DNA of 64,000 bases from Spiroplasma endosymbiont of Lonchoptera lutea (GCF_964019715.1 NZ_OZ026463.1:1190220-1254219), one strand, 5' to 3'. Numbered from the stretch's first letter, positions 13,376 through 24,473 are shown. The notes: generated from the letters alone by a model not told the origin. Numbers and translations: made by a program.

Positions 13376-15247
13376 TTAACTAGTTTGTGGATATTTTTTT
13401 TGTAAATGAAATAACAATGATACAATATCGGCGGGATTAACTCCCGAAATTCGTGAAGCTTGAGCGACTGTTAGCGGTTGAACTAACTTTAATTTTTCTT
13501 TGGCTTCAATAGCAATATTAGCAACAAAATCATAGTTAATATCTCGCGGAATTTGTTTTTTTTCTAATTTAATTTTTCGCGTAATTTGCTTTTGATGGCG
13601 ATCTAAATAACCACTAAATTTATTTCTAATTTCACAATTAGTTTTTTGATTTTGATTTAATAAATTAATACTAGTAACATAAGGTACTAAAAAATTCAAT
13701 GATATTTCTGGTCGTTTTAGTAAATCTCACGCACTAATACCAGCAGTTAACAATGAAAAATTACTCTCTTGTAATGCCTTTTGAATTGTTGAATTAGGTG
13801 TAAATCGTGTTACTCTTAATTCATTTTCAACAATATTTTGTAATTGACATTGCTTTTGATATTCATCTCACTCTACCCTACTTACTAAACCAATATCATA
13901 AGCATATTGTTTTAAACGATCTTCAGCATTATCATTTCTTAAAAAAATCCGATGTTCAGCTCGTGAAGTTAATAACCGATAAGGTTCCGATACTCCTTTA
14001 GTAACTAAGTCATCAATTAAAACGCCAATATACGCTTCATCTCTTCTTAAAATAAATGGTGCTTTATTCACTAATTGACAATGAACATTAATCGCTGCCA
14101 TTAATCCTTGACAAGCAGCTTCTTCATAACCACTAGTACCATTAATTTGTCCAGCACTAAATAAATTTTTAATTATTTTGGTTTCTAAGGTTGATTTTAG
14201 TTGTAAAGGATCAATAGCATCATATTCAATGGCATATGCTCATTTAAGAACTTGAACATTTTCTAATCCCGGCAAAGTTCTTAACATCCGATCTTGAATA
14301 TCAATCGGCATTGATGTAGAAAATCCTTGAACATAAATTGTTTCTAAAGCAACTGATTCTGGTTCTAAAAAAATTTGATGTCGTGATTTATCAGCAAATC
14401 TAACAACCTTATCTTCAATACTTGGACAATATCTTGGTCCAACACTAATGGGGATAGCACGATACATTGCTGATGCCTTTAAATTTTCATTAATAATTTG
14501 ATGGGTATTTTCATTAGTATAAATAAGTCAACAAGGAACTTGTTTTTTTAAAGGCACAAACTCTTTTGTAGAAAAAGAAAATGCTAATGGTAAATCAGTT
14601 CCTAATTCTAATTGCATTTTACTGTAATCAATACTATGTTTATGAACTCGTGGTGGTGTTCCAGTTTTTAAGCGAATAACTTTAAATCCTAATTGTGCTA
14701 ATTGTTTTGATATTCCATAAGAACCTTTTTGTCCATCAGGACCTTCCTGTTTAACACTAGACCCTTGTAAAACTTTAGCTTCCATATAAGTACCTGTTGT
14801 TAAAATAACTTTTTTAGCTTTAATTATTGTACCGTCATTTAAAATGATACCCTTAACAGTATGATTTTCTATTAATAACTCATTTACCATTGCTGATAGT
14901 ACCGTTAAATTATCTTGTTGCCTAATAACATCATACATATATTTACTATATGCAATCTTATCGGATTGCGTTCTTATTGCTCAAACTGCTGGTCCGCGTG
15001 AACTATTTAATAGCTTCATTTGTAATGCTGTTTTATCCGCAGCTTTAGCCATCTCACCACCCAAAGCATCAATTTCTCTAACAACAATTCCCTTAGCAGG
15101 ACCACCAATTGATGGATTACAAGGCATACTCGCAATCTTTGTTGGATCAAGAGTGACCATCAGTGTCTTATGTTTCAACCGTGCACAAGCTAAAGCTGCT
15201 TCCACCCCAGCGTGTCCCCCGCCAATAACAATTACATCATATACCAT
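13376..15247 (-). CDS. mnmG: tRNA U34 carboxymethylaminomethyl synthesis enzyme MnmG
   Basis: FAD-dependent MnmG (GidA) works with MnmE to modify the wobble uridine of tRNAs. The 623-aa length is typical. The N-terminus holds the dinucleotide fold [18 protein letters not shown] and the two family signatures [20 protein letters not shown] and [22 protein letters not shown] and PINIDGL-type segments follow, and the C-terminal helical tRNA/MnmE-binding domain includes [18 protein letters not shown]. Several UGA codons read as Trp. AGGTGA lies five bases before the ATG. Confidence 0.97.
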
Positions 15248-15315
15248 TTAAATCACCTACTTTAATACCTTTTAATTTATTTCCCTTAAATTATATCTTA
15301 TTTGTCTCCCAAATA

Positions 15316-15346
15316 AAAACAAGACTTTTTTTACAAGTCTTGTTTT
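15316..15346. terminator. Bidirectional hairpin terminator upstream of mnmG
   Basis: An 11-bp inverted repeat (aaaacaagact with agtcttgtttt) has flanking A and T runs on both strands. It most likely ends the hypothetical gene whose stop is at 15362 and insulates mnmG. Confidence 0.8.
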
Positions 15347-15361
15347 AAATTTATATTTTTA

Positions 15362-15944
15362 TTAACCAAAAACCTTAATAAAATCTTGATCTTCAATAAC
15401 ACTTTTATTAATAGGGACAACAAATGTGTCATCAAGAAACTTAGTAAATTTAAAATGATAATCATCTAACGAAATAACAAAATTTTTTAATCTATATGTG
15501 AAACCTACTTTAACTTTTCAACCAAATTTGTTTTTATAAAAATTAGCAATTTTTTTAGCATTAATTAAATCATCTTCTTTGTTATTAGAATAGTCAATAT
15601 CTACTATCTCATCAAAGAAATTAACATCTTTTTCAATTATTTTATTTAAAAAATCACTAATATTTTGAAAATTATTAAAATAAACTCTTATTTCTTTACT
15701 AAATGTTCCAACTTTAAAAATAACTGCTTTATAATTTTCATCAAGCTTTAAAAGACCATCAGATTGTATGGTATTATTAACATTATACATACTAATCGTA
15801 ATCCGACTAGATTCTTTACCAAATTGATTTTTTAAATTTTTTCGAAGTTTTTCTAAAACATCACTAATCTTTTTATCAATAGTCATTCCTTCTAAGTCAA
15901 AAGGATTATCTTTAGTAAATTTCGCTAAATACTCTTTTACTTTA
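15362..15944 (-). pseudogene. Hypothetical protein, 3' fragment of a gene cut by insertion sequences
   Basis: About 194 codons of an unrecognised, lysine- and asparagine-rich soluble protein; no signal peptide or membrane segment is left. The frame runs out of the IS30-family element at 15945, so its apparent TTG start lies inside the IS. On the far side of that element, 17022-17057 reads in the same frame as FKRTDEQLFN-like sequence and then meets a second IS30-family copy. The gene has therefore lost its 5' end. The element between the two parts is flanked by the 4-base duplication ttta. No function can be proposed. Confidence 0.6.
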
Positions 15945-17021
15945 GCCAAATTGTAAAGTTAAGTGCAACTAAATTATTTTTCTAACCAAATATTCGATTG
16001 GCGAAAGATAATTTAGTATTTTTCTTGGTCTTTGGTTTAAAGACAATATAAATTTATGAACTGCATTTTTAGTAATGTTTGAAAAATTAAATTTTTTAGG
16101 AAATTTTTCTCTAATTAAACCATTAGTATTTTCATTAGTACCTCTTTGTCAAGGTGAATATGCATCAGCAAAATAAATTTTCACATTTAAATTTTTTTCA
16201 AGTTGTTGTCAATTAGCAAATTCTTTACCCCTATCAAATGTTATAGTCTTAACAAGATTATTTGGAAGAATTGATAAATAATGACTAATATTTTTGTTAA
16301 TAACTTTAGTAGTTCTATTTTCAACTAATATTGCTAAAGTAAATCTTGATGTTCTTTCAACTAAAGTTATTAAACATGATTTACTTTTACCTCGTGATGA
16401 TACTACAGTATCACCTTCTCAATGGCCAAGAGTTATGCGATTATTAACATTTCGTTCTTTAATGGATTTACCATTAAATTTACCCCGATTTTCTTGAGAT
16501 TTTCGTTTCTTACCTTTTCTTCTTAAATTTTTACTAGTAACCTTTTCAAGTAATCCAGAATAAATTCAATTGTAAATTGTTTTAAAACTAATAATTCATT
16601 CTTGATGAAAATTTTTAATTCTGCCATAAATTTGTTCAAGCGATCAACCTAATAATAATTTTTGTTGTACATATTTTACTAATTCTCTATTTTTAAATTT
16701 ATGAAAATAAACATGTAATTGTTTTCTATTTTCTGCTTTATTTTGTGCAATTAATGAAAAATAATGATTATTATCTTTATTTCTATTAACTTCTCGATTA
16801 ATAGTACTAATACTTCGATTAAGATTTTTAGCTATTTCACTAATTTTTACTTTAAATTTCAATTGATTCTCAATATAAATTCTTTCATCTATGCCAAGAT
16901 GTTTGTATCCCATATAAAAACTCCTTAAATTTACTTTTTCTAAAATAAACTTAGCATCATGAAATTTTTATATGAAATCTTTTGCAATTTTATTTACTTG
17001 CACTTACAAGTATAATTCAGC
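15945..17021 (-). mobile_element. IS30-family element type A, copy 1
   Basis: A 1077-bp element, one of four near-identical copies in the window. The ends are gctgaattatacttg and, inverted, gccaaattgtaaag, an imperfect 27-bp terminal repeat ending in the shared taagtgcaa block. The target duplication is ttta (15941-15944 and 17022-17025). One transposase gene fills it. It lies inside a hypothetical host gene. Confidence 0.93.
15969..16913 (-). CDS. IS30-family transposase (type A)
   Basis: A 314-aa DDE transposase with an N-terminal helix-turn-helix (ISEIAKNLNRSISTINREVN) and a catalytic core: LGHWEGDTVVS, TFDRGKEFANW and NENTNGLIREKFPK supply the D, D and E. Several Trp codons are UGA. The frame is whole. 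It differs from copy 2 by isolated substitutions such as Leu for Pro in the SPEQIYGR motif. RBS AAGGAG is 7 bases before the ATG. Confidence 0.95.
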
Positions 17022-17057
17022 TTTATTAAATAACTGTTCATCAGTTCTTTTAAAATT

Positions 17058-18120
17058 CCTGAATTGTAAATATAAATGGGACAGTTTTTTAAAATAATTG
17101 TATTAAATCTATTGGTCTTTTATAAGATAATGATTTTCTGGGTGTAGAATTAATTTGAAATGCTATAGAATTTAAGTCTTTTTGTTTATATGAAGATAAA
17201 TCAGTAGATTTTGGTAAATATCTTCTTAAAATACCATTATTGTTCTCATTTAAACCTCTTTAACAAGGTTTTCCGGCATCTGCAAAATAAATTTTAACAT
17301 TACAATTTTTTTCAATTAATTTTCATTTACTAAATTCTTTACCACGATCAAAAGTAATAGTTTTAATTGTTCCTGGTATTAATTTTGAAATAAATTTTAT
17401 TATACTTTGTGTAATACTTTCTGCTTTATGATTTTTAGTTTTCAAAGGAATTGTGGTTTTTGATCATATATCAGCTAAAGTAATAATAGAACTTTTATGA
17501 TCTTTACCAACGATAGTATCTCCCTCTAAATGGCCAAATTCTTGTATATTTTTAATATTTGGAATGATTAAATTTCTTTCATGAATAGATTTACAATTAT
17601 TAATTCTGCCCCTAGTTTCTTTTTGTTTATGAGGTTTATTTTTGTCTTTTCTCAATAAATTTTTTTCATCAAAACCCATTCGATTTGTTTTAAACATGTT
17701 ATATAAAGTTTTTGTTGAAATATTTTTTATTTTATTTTTCTTTAAAAAATCAGCAATTATATCAAGAGCATAATTTTTAGTAATTAACAAATGATTGATA
17801 GTATTAATTTCTGTTAAAGTTAAAATTATTAATTTTCTACCTGCATTTTGTTTATTTTTTTGAACTTGATTCAATATTTCTAATGGTAATAAGTTTTGAA
17901 TTAATAATTTACAAACTCTGTGTACAGTTGATTTACTATAATCAATTGCTTTTGCTATTTTACGAATAGAAAATCCATAACTTTTATATTCTTTTATTGC
18001 TATTATTGATTCAATAGTCAGATACTTATACATTGTGCTAATTCCTTTCTTTTCTTAATTATAGAATTAACACAATTTGTTTTTTATATATAAGTGTCCT
18101 TTTTAATTTTACATTTCAGG
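17058..18120 (-). mobile_element. IS30-family element type B, copy 1 (degenerate)
   Basis: A 1063-bp copy of the second IS30-type element. It is bounded by cctgaattgtaaatataaat on the left and acatttcagg on the right (inverted repeats of about 27 bp). It is the most diverged type B copy in the window, with two extra bases near the right end and scattered substitutions. Its flanks belong to two different broken genes and show no target duplication, which suggests a deletion or recombination through IS copies. Confidence 0.9.
17089..18033 (-). pseudogene. IS30-family transposase type B, inactive copy
   Basis: Same 314-codon gene as the type B copies at 22.8, 35.0 and 52.0 kb: an N-terminal helix-turn-helix (FSIRKIAKAIDYSKSTVHRV) and a DDE core with GHLEGDTIVG, TFDRGKEFSKW and ENNNGILRRYLP. 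Here the Gln codon of the KPCQRG motif has become TAA, so the product would stop ahead of the catalytic Glu. It also has Ile for Asn in the KLLNQNLL stretch. It is probably an older copy. Confidence 0.88.
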
Positions 18121-18577
18121 TAACAATTGGTTTTTCACCAATATGAAAACACATATAACAAATTACTAATAATGGAATAATTAAATGCTGACTCATATTT
18201 TCAAATCAAGTAATCGGTGCCATTGTTATCGCCGCAAAAGGGAGCATCATTGTCATATATGTTATAAAAGTAATAGAAATATATAATGAGATGACAATTA
18301 AACCACCTTGTCTTAAAACTAGTGGTTTATCACTTTTAAAGTGATAAATTGCTGCTAATAAAAATCACACAAAAACAATAATATTACTTTGAATTGTAAA
18401 ATAACTAAAATATTGACCTTGAAAACCCGTATAAGAAAAAGGCTCATCAATACTTCGCATTCAAGTTTTAGTTATTAAATGTTCAACATAGCCAAAAATT
18501 AAAACTGATAATGTAAAGACAGCAATTACGATTTCATAAATGAACCACCATTTATTAGAATCTTTAGTAATTTTCAT
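18121..18577 (-). pseudogene. Pr6Pr-like multi-helix membrane protein, 3' end removed at an IS
   Basis: About 152 codons from an ATG at 18577 with a strong AAAGGAGGATATTTT leader. There are five hydrophobic segments with YFSYFTIQSNIIVFVWFLL, ITFITYMTMMLP and SQHLIIPLLVICYMCFHIG. This pattern matches the Pr6Pr/DUF-type membrane proteins frequent in Mollicutes (function unknown). The frame runs directly into IS30 type B copy 1 at 18120, so the C-terminal part is missing here. The gene upstream (metG) ends 28 bases away. Confidence 0.65.
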
Positions 18578-18605
18578 AAAATATCCTCCTTTAAATTAAA
18601 AATAA

Positions 18606-20150
<1,545 letters not shown>

Positions 20151-20242
20151 AACTTCATCCTTTATCAAATTATTTATATTATATATTATATTACATTATT
20201 TCTTTATATAATTAAATTATACATACCCTAAGGAGGACTAAT

Positions 20243-20731
20243 ATGGAAGTAAAAATGAAAGGAAAACCTTTACAATTAATTAAAGAACCAATTAAAATTA
20301 GTGAAACTCTTGATTTTATCGCCACTAATCTTAATATGTCAGACTTTAAAATAACTGATATCGTCAATAAAAAGAAAGTAATCTCAGTTGTCCCCAGTGT
20401 TGATACTAGCACTTGTTTAACCCAAACTAAACATATGAACGAAAATATTAGTAAACTAGAAAATATGCAACTAATTACAATTTCAAGAGACCTACCCTTC
20501 GCCCAAAATAAAGCTTGTGAAAGTTTTAAAGACAATAATCACATCCTTATATCTGATTACAAATACCGTGATTTCGGCATTAAAACTGGTTTAGTAATCC
20601 AAAAACTAGAACTTCTAGCAAGAACCTTATTAGTATTAGATGAAAACAACATCGTTATCTATATTGATATTAACGAAGAAACATCAGTGGAACCGAATTA
20701 CACTAAACTATGAGACTTTTTAAACAAATAA
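20243..20731 (+). CDS. tpx: Thiol peroxidase (atypical 2-Cys peroxiredoxin)
   Basis: Tpx reduces hydroperoxides using thioredoxin. The 162-aa product has the peroxidatic-Cys motif PSVDTSTCLTQTKHMN (near residues 52-67) and the resolving Cys in RDLPFAQNKAC, as in E. coli Tpx. A UGA near the end reads as Trp, and the stop is at 20729. AAGGAGG lies 6 bases before the ATG. It is divergently placed from metG and followed by a strong hairpin terminator, so it is a single-gene transcript. Confidence 0.93.
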
Positions 20732-20743
20732 TCACATATGTTA

Positions 20744-20780
20744 AAAACACACTTTATACAAAGTGTGTTTTATTTATTTT
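20744..20780 (+). terminator. Intrinsic terminator of tpx
   Basis: The repeat aaaacacactt/aagtgtgtttt (20744-20754 with 20761-20771) has a 6-base loop and is followed by a T-rich run. It is the clearest rho-independent terminator in this part of the window. Confidence 0.85.
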
Positions 20781-20800
20781 ATTATTAATTTATATAAGTT

Positions 20801-21040
20801 TTATATATGTGAAAGGCCTTTTAAATATAAACTTAATGAAACTTCATCTAAACTACCAACTTTAACAGTTAAATCAAGATCTGTTTCACCAAAAAAAGAA
20901 GTTAATTTATTATTTTTTGAAATTGGTGTTCCATCCTCAATACTTACTTGATCATAGTTTATTTTTCCCAAATATTTTTGTAATTGTTCTTTTAAAAGAG
21001 CAATAGCTTCGCTCCTTGAGTTTGTAGAAACCATATACAT
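20801..21040 (-). CDS. Unrecognised 79-aa frame at the plectrovirus boundary, possibly a host gene remnant
   Basis: The frame from 21040 to 20801 encodes an acidic, Leu-rich protein (SEAIALLKEQLQKYLGKINY, then VSIEDGTPISKNNKLTSF). I do not recognise it. Its first six or seven codons lie in sequence shared with the left end of plectrovirus copy P4 (tgtagaaacca), so the host part probably begins near codon 8 and the gene was cut there. No convincing ribosome binding site precedes the ATG. Confidence 0.35.
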   Translation of the reverse strand: MYMVSTNSRSEAIALLKEQLQKYLGKINYDQVSIEDGTPISKNNKLTSFFGETDLDLTVKVGSLDEVSLSLYLKGLSHI

Positions 21041-21085
21041 ATGACAAGATTTTGTTTTCTACAAACTTTTAGGGGGTGTTTTCTT

Positions 21086-21187
21086 TTGGCAGTAATATTT
21101 TGTATTGAATGCGACAACGAAAGTTATGTTGTTGGTAATAAAAATACAGTTGGAATCTGTAATTCTTGCGATGAAAAGGGTTTTTAA
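21086..21187 (+). CDS. Plectrovirus zinc-ribbon microprotein (33 aa, TTG start)
   Basis: A 33-aa frame starts with TTG, six bases after AGGGGGTG, and contains two CxxC pairs (FCIECDNESYV and GICNSCDEKG), a minimal zinc ribbon. The same frame with conservative changes is in P4 at 53056-53157, which supports it being real. The role is unknown; small zinc ribbons at this place could bind nucleic acid. Confidence 0.6.
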   Translation: MAVIFCIECDNESYVVGNKNTVGICNSCDEKGF

Positions 21188-21190
21188 ATT

Positions 21191-21346
21191 TTGAAAGGAA
21201 CGATAGATTATAAAATATGTCGCTGGTGTTTACATCTATTTAGTGATAAACGATATTTGCATGTTGCTTGTGAGAAAAAATTTATTAATCATATTAAAAA
21301 AATTTTAAAAAATAAAAGTAAAAGGAATTTAAAAAATAATGTTTAA
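21191..21346 (+). CDS. Small basic CxxC protein of plectrovirus P1
   Basis: A 51-aa frame (TTG start directly after the zinc-ribbon stop) with YKICRWCLHLF and a Lys-rich tail. It overlaps the start of the next viral gene by eight bases. It has no clear counterpart in P4, so the call is tentative. Confidence 0.35.
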   Translation: MKGTIDYKICRWCLHLFSDKRYLHVACEKKFINHIKKILKNKSKRNLKNNV

Positions 21347-21638
21347 AGTTAAATTAGTTAGTATAAAAAGAAAAATATTTAAAAATAAAGATGGCTCTAT
21401 GATGTCAGGTTATTCTGCCGAATTTTTGCGTTATGAAAATAACTTATTTGAGCCTACCGGCGAACAAAAGGCTTTATGAATTGATGATAACAATCTAGAA
21501 CAACAAGAAATTTATAAACTGTTAAAAGAAAATGTTAAATCATTTTTTAGTTGCGAATTAACTTTTGAAAAAACCCCCAAAATAGTTAACTTGCAAAAAA
21601 TTGAATTATCAAAAAATCAAAAAAACTTGTCCAGTTAA
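21339..21638 (+). CDS. Plectrovirus putative single-strand DNA-binding protein
   Basis: A 99-aa frame directly upstream of the replication region, with KLVSIKRKIFKNKDGS and EPTGEQKALWIDDNNL (UGA as Trp). Its size and place, just before the replication initiator, resemble the ssDNA-binding proteins of filamentous phages; the role is inferred. The counterpart in P4 is at 53283-53582. Confidence 0.5.
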
Positions 21639-21649
21639 TTGATAATCAT

Positions 21650-21717
21650 TTCGGTCTGCGAAGCGGTGCGGAAGGCGTATGCCCCGCCCGCTAGCGGGTT
21701 AGTCGGCGAAGCCGACT
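21650..21717. repeat. GC-rich triple hairpin island upstream of the replication gene
   Basis: Three short palindromes in a row (around ttcggtctgcgaa, cccgctagcggg and gtcggcgaagccgac) make a 68-bp island of high GC in very AT-rich DNA, between the ssDNA-binding-like gene and the HUH Rep gene. It is almost unchanged in P4 at 53593-53661. The likely role is a rolling-circle origin or assembly signal (inference). Confidence 0.7.
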
Positions 21718-21770
21718 ATTACTTGATTAAATAACACAACTGGCGAAAATCTAAAACGGGAGCATAAAAT

Positions 21771-22560
21771 ATGAATTTACAATCTCAAAATCCAACTGAT
21801 TTTTATATGAAAACGATTTATTATGGTCAATATATTCGTAATATTGTTATGCCTTTAGAATGCATCAAAGCAAATACTCGTAGTGCTAGCGGTTTAAAAA
21901 ATAAGGGTAATTGTGATACAAAATTGCTTAATAGCAATATTCGTGCAAAATCTAATGTCATTCGGAAGGCATATCATAATTTTTGAGACTGTAAAAAACT
22001 TACATTCTTAACGCTTACTTATGCTGATGTTAATGAATTTGATATTAGAAAATGTAAGCGTGATTTAAATAAATTTTTTAAAAAATTAAAATACTGATTT
22101 AAAGTTAAAAATAAAAATATTAAGTATTTGTATACCTATGAATATCAGAAACGAGGCGTTATTCATTTTCATATTTTAATTACCGAAAAAATACCACATA
22201 AAATTATTTTACAATTTTGACCTTATGGCATTAATAAAAATATTAGAGTTCGTGAAAACACTAATGAAATGGTTGTAAAATACTGCTCCAAATATATAAC
22301 TAAAAATGTTCTGAATGAAAAATCATTAAATCAATATGACTTAAATATCAAGGCTTATCAATTCTCATATAACTGTCAAAATCCCATTACTAGAAAACAA
22401 GTATTTACCGATACTTTGAATAATATTGTTAATCGAACCGTAAATTCCGAATTTGTAAAATACTTAAAATCAGCAGTTAATAACTTTAAAACCAAAATGT
22501 GCGGAGCAATCTATGAATTTAAAAATATTAATTTATATAGACTTTGAAAGTGCAAATTAT
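21771..22560 (+). pseudogene. Plectrovirus HUH replication protein, relic
   Basis: Rolling-circle replication initiator of the plectrovirus. The HUH metal motif is seen as GVIHFHILIT and the catalytic-Tyr motif as KYCSKYITKN. The best-preserved relative in the window is at 53715-54557. As part of a fragmentary virus copy it is treated as a relic. Confidence 0.75.
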
Positions 22561-22773
22561 GCTTCATTAGAAAGTTTAAGATTTAGAAACCAACTAAGAA
22601 AAATCAAACATTAGGAGTTAAAAAATGAAAGAAAAATTGCAATTTAAAATAACAATTAAAAATTAGAAAATTAAGGAGAAAAGAAAAATGAGTATTTTTG
22701 GATTAGTGTTTTTTACGATTTTAACATTATTACTAGCATACTATATTGCGGTTAATATTTATCGTTTTTTTAA

Positions 22774-23834
22774 CCTGAATTGTAAATATAAATGGGACAG
22801 TTTTTTAAAATAATTGTATTAAATCTATTGGTCTTTTATAAGATAATGATTTTCTGGGTGTAGAATTAATTTGAAATGCTATAGAATTTAAGTCTTTTTG
22901 TTTATATGAAAATAAATCAGTAGATTTTGGTAAATATCTTCTTAAAATACCATTATTGTTCTCATTTAAACCTCTTTGACAAGGTTTTCCGGCATCTGCA
23001 AAATAAATTTTAACATTACAATTTTTTTCAATTAATTTTCATTTACTAAATTCTTTACCACGATCAAAAGTAATAGTTTTAATTGTTCCTGGTATTAATT
23101 TTGAAATAAATTTTATTATACTTTGTGTAATACTTTCTGCTTTATGATTTTTAGTTTTCAAAGGAATTGTGGTTTTTGATCATATATCAGCTAAAGTAAT
23201 AATAGAACTTTTATGATCTTTACCAACGATAGTATCTCCCTCTAAATGGCCAAATTCTTGTATATTTTTAATATTTGGAATGATTAAATTTCTTTCATGA
23301 ATAGATTTACAATTATTAATTCTGCCCCTAGTTTCTTTTTGTTTATGAGGTTTATTTTTGCCTTTTCTCAATAAATTTTTTTCATCAAAACCCATTCGAT
23401 TTGTTTTAAACATGTTATATAAAGTTTTTGTTGAAATATTTTTTATTTTATTTTTCTTTAAAAAATCAGCAATTATATCAAGAGCATAATTTTTAGTAAT
23501 TAACAAATGATTGATAGTATTAATTTCTGTTAAAGTTAAAATTATTAATTTTCTACCTGCATTTTGTTTATTTTTTTGAACTTGATTCAATATTTCTAAT
23601 GGTAATAAGTTTTGATTTAATAATTTACAAACTCTGTGTACAGTTGATTTACTATAATCAATTGCTTTTGCTATTTTACGAATAGAAAATCCATAACTTT
23701 TATATTCTTTTATTGCTATTATTGATTCAATAGTCAGATACTTATACATTGTGCTAATTCCTTTCTTTTCTTAATTATAGAATTAACACAATTTGTTTTT
23801 TATATAAGTGTCCTTTTTAATTTTACATTTCAGG
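22774..23834 (-). mobile_element. IS30-family element type B, copy 2
   Basis: A 1061-bp copy with full ends (cctgaattgtaaatataaat and acatttcagg) and a 4-base target duplication ttaa (22770-22773 and 23835-23838). It is inserted exactly where the plectrovirus P1 fragment meets a reversed viral lipoprotein segment, so that junction already existed before the insertion. Confidence 0.93.
22805..23749 (-). CDS. IS30-family transposase (type B)
   Basis: A 314-aa whole DDE transposase. Helix-turn-helix FSIRKIAKAIDYSKSTVHRV is at residues 20-40, and the catalytic motifs are GHLEGDTIVG, TFDRGKEFSKW and NENNNGILRRY. A UGA Trp follows ITLADI. Type A and type B transposases share the fold but little sequence. 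Confidence 0.95.
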
Positions 23835-24451
23835 TTAAAGCTACATTTTGGGGTAGCGATTTTAACAGTTTAATTATTTTTAAATTCAGTTTTAAATTCT
23901 AATATTTTTCATTTGGCATATCTTTCATTTTTATCTCATTCTTGTATTTTCATTTTTATGTTTTTTAATTTTTTATTTTGATATGATAAAAAATCTTTAT
24001 TTTCTCAATATCTTGGTTCACTGTTTTTTTCTCAATTTAAATCATATTCTAATGATTTTAATATTGGTAGTGTAATCTTGTCATTTTTATCAACATAAAA
24101 TTCTCAATCATTAAGTTTCATTCGCGGAGGCAAGTTTTTGGGCATAAATTCATTTTCTACATTAACTTTTATTTCTCATTTTTGATTTCACTTGCTGTTG
24201 TCATCTTTTGATGATTTAAGTGTTAATTTTGATTTTTTTAAGTTTAATTCGTATGACTCATTCTTAATTTGTAATATTGGTTTATTTTCTTTTTTAGAAC
24301 ACCCAACTATTGGCAATGTTGTCAGCCCCAAAAGAGCTATTATATTTAAAATTTTCATAAATTTAACTCCTTCATTTTGTTTTTTCAATATATATATATA
24401 TATATAATTATACAAAAATTCTTAATATCATTAGAAAAATGGCAAAACCGA
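23835..24451 (-). mobile_element. Plectrovirus fragment: lipoprotein gene plus tail of the adhesin gene
   Basis: A small virus relic in reverse orientation to P1. It holds the lipoprotein gene (23870-24358) and, upstream of it, the last dozen codons of the ORF1-type adhesin gene, with an (AT)n run between. The arrangement equals that at 32498-33230. It ends at a recurring junction motif (24452-24473). It is broken, with most of the virus absent. Confidence 0.7.
23870..24358 (-). CDS. Plectrovirus-linked lipoprotein, type I adhesin-domain copy
   Basis: A 162-aa lipoprotein. The signal peptide MKILNIIALLGLTTLPIVGC ends in the lipobox VGC, then comes a short KKEN linker. From NESYELNLKKSKL onward about 120 residues nearly match the N-terminal domain of the P2 and P3 adhesin-like coat proteins (segments RMKLNDWEFYVDKNDK and NERYAKWKILEF). 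ATG at 24358 has GAAGGAG seven bases upstream. Surface display is expected from the lipobox. Receptor blocking or superinfection exclusion is a hypothesis. Confidence 0.8.
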
Positions 24452-24473
24452 GGTCGCGTTTAGTTTTCTTAGG
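24452..24473 (-). repeat. Recurring viral junction motif, copy 1
   Basis: A 22-bp sequence beginning cctaagaaaact on the minus strand. Close matches occur at 40736-40757, 48957-48978 and 63592-63613, each time at a boundary of viral sequence or next to the core genome. It may be an attachment or recombination site. Confidence 0.5.

Larger units (their letters stand above)
21024..22773 (+). mobile_element. Plectrovirus (SpV1-like) fragment P1, replication end
   Basis: A partial copy of an SpV1-type filamentous virus of Spiroplasma. Parts in order are a zinc-ribbon microprotein, a second small CxxC protein, a putative ssDNA-binding protein, a GC-rich hairpin island, an HUH replication protein and the start of a small membrane protein. 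The same order and near-identical sequence occur in P4 (53.0-55.2 kb). It is broken: the structural half is absent and IS30 type B copy 2 lies at its right edge. It is a young relic by its similarity to P4. Confidence 0.85.

Noticed and set aside
16294-16497. Frame on the opposite strand of the IS30 type A transposase, repeated in all four copies
   Set aside because: It recurs only because the IS recurs; it has no ribosome binding site and lies antisense to the catalytic core.
20212-20535. Minus-strand hydrophobic frame across tpx
   Set aside because: Antisense shadow of the well-supported tpx gene.
24395-24415. (AT)n run as a phase-variation microsatellite
   Set aside because: It lies between genes in a virus relic, outside any promoter spacing I can support; a copy also occurs at 33157-33172 with the same fragment, so it is inherited with the virus.
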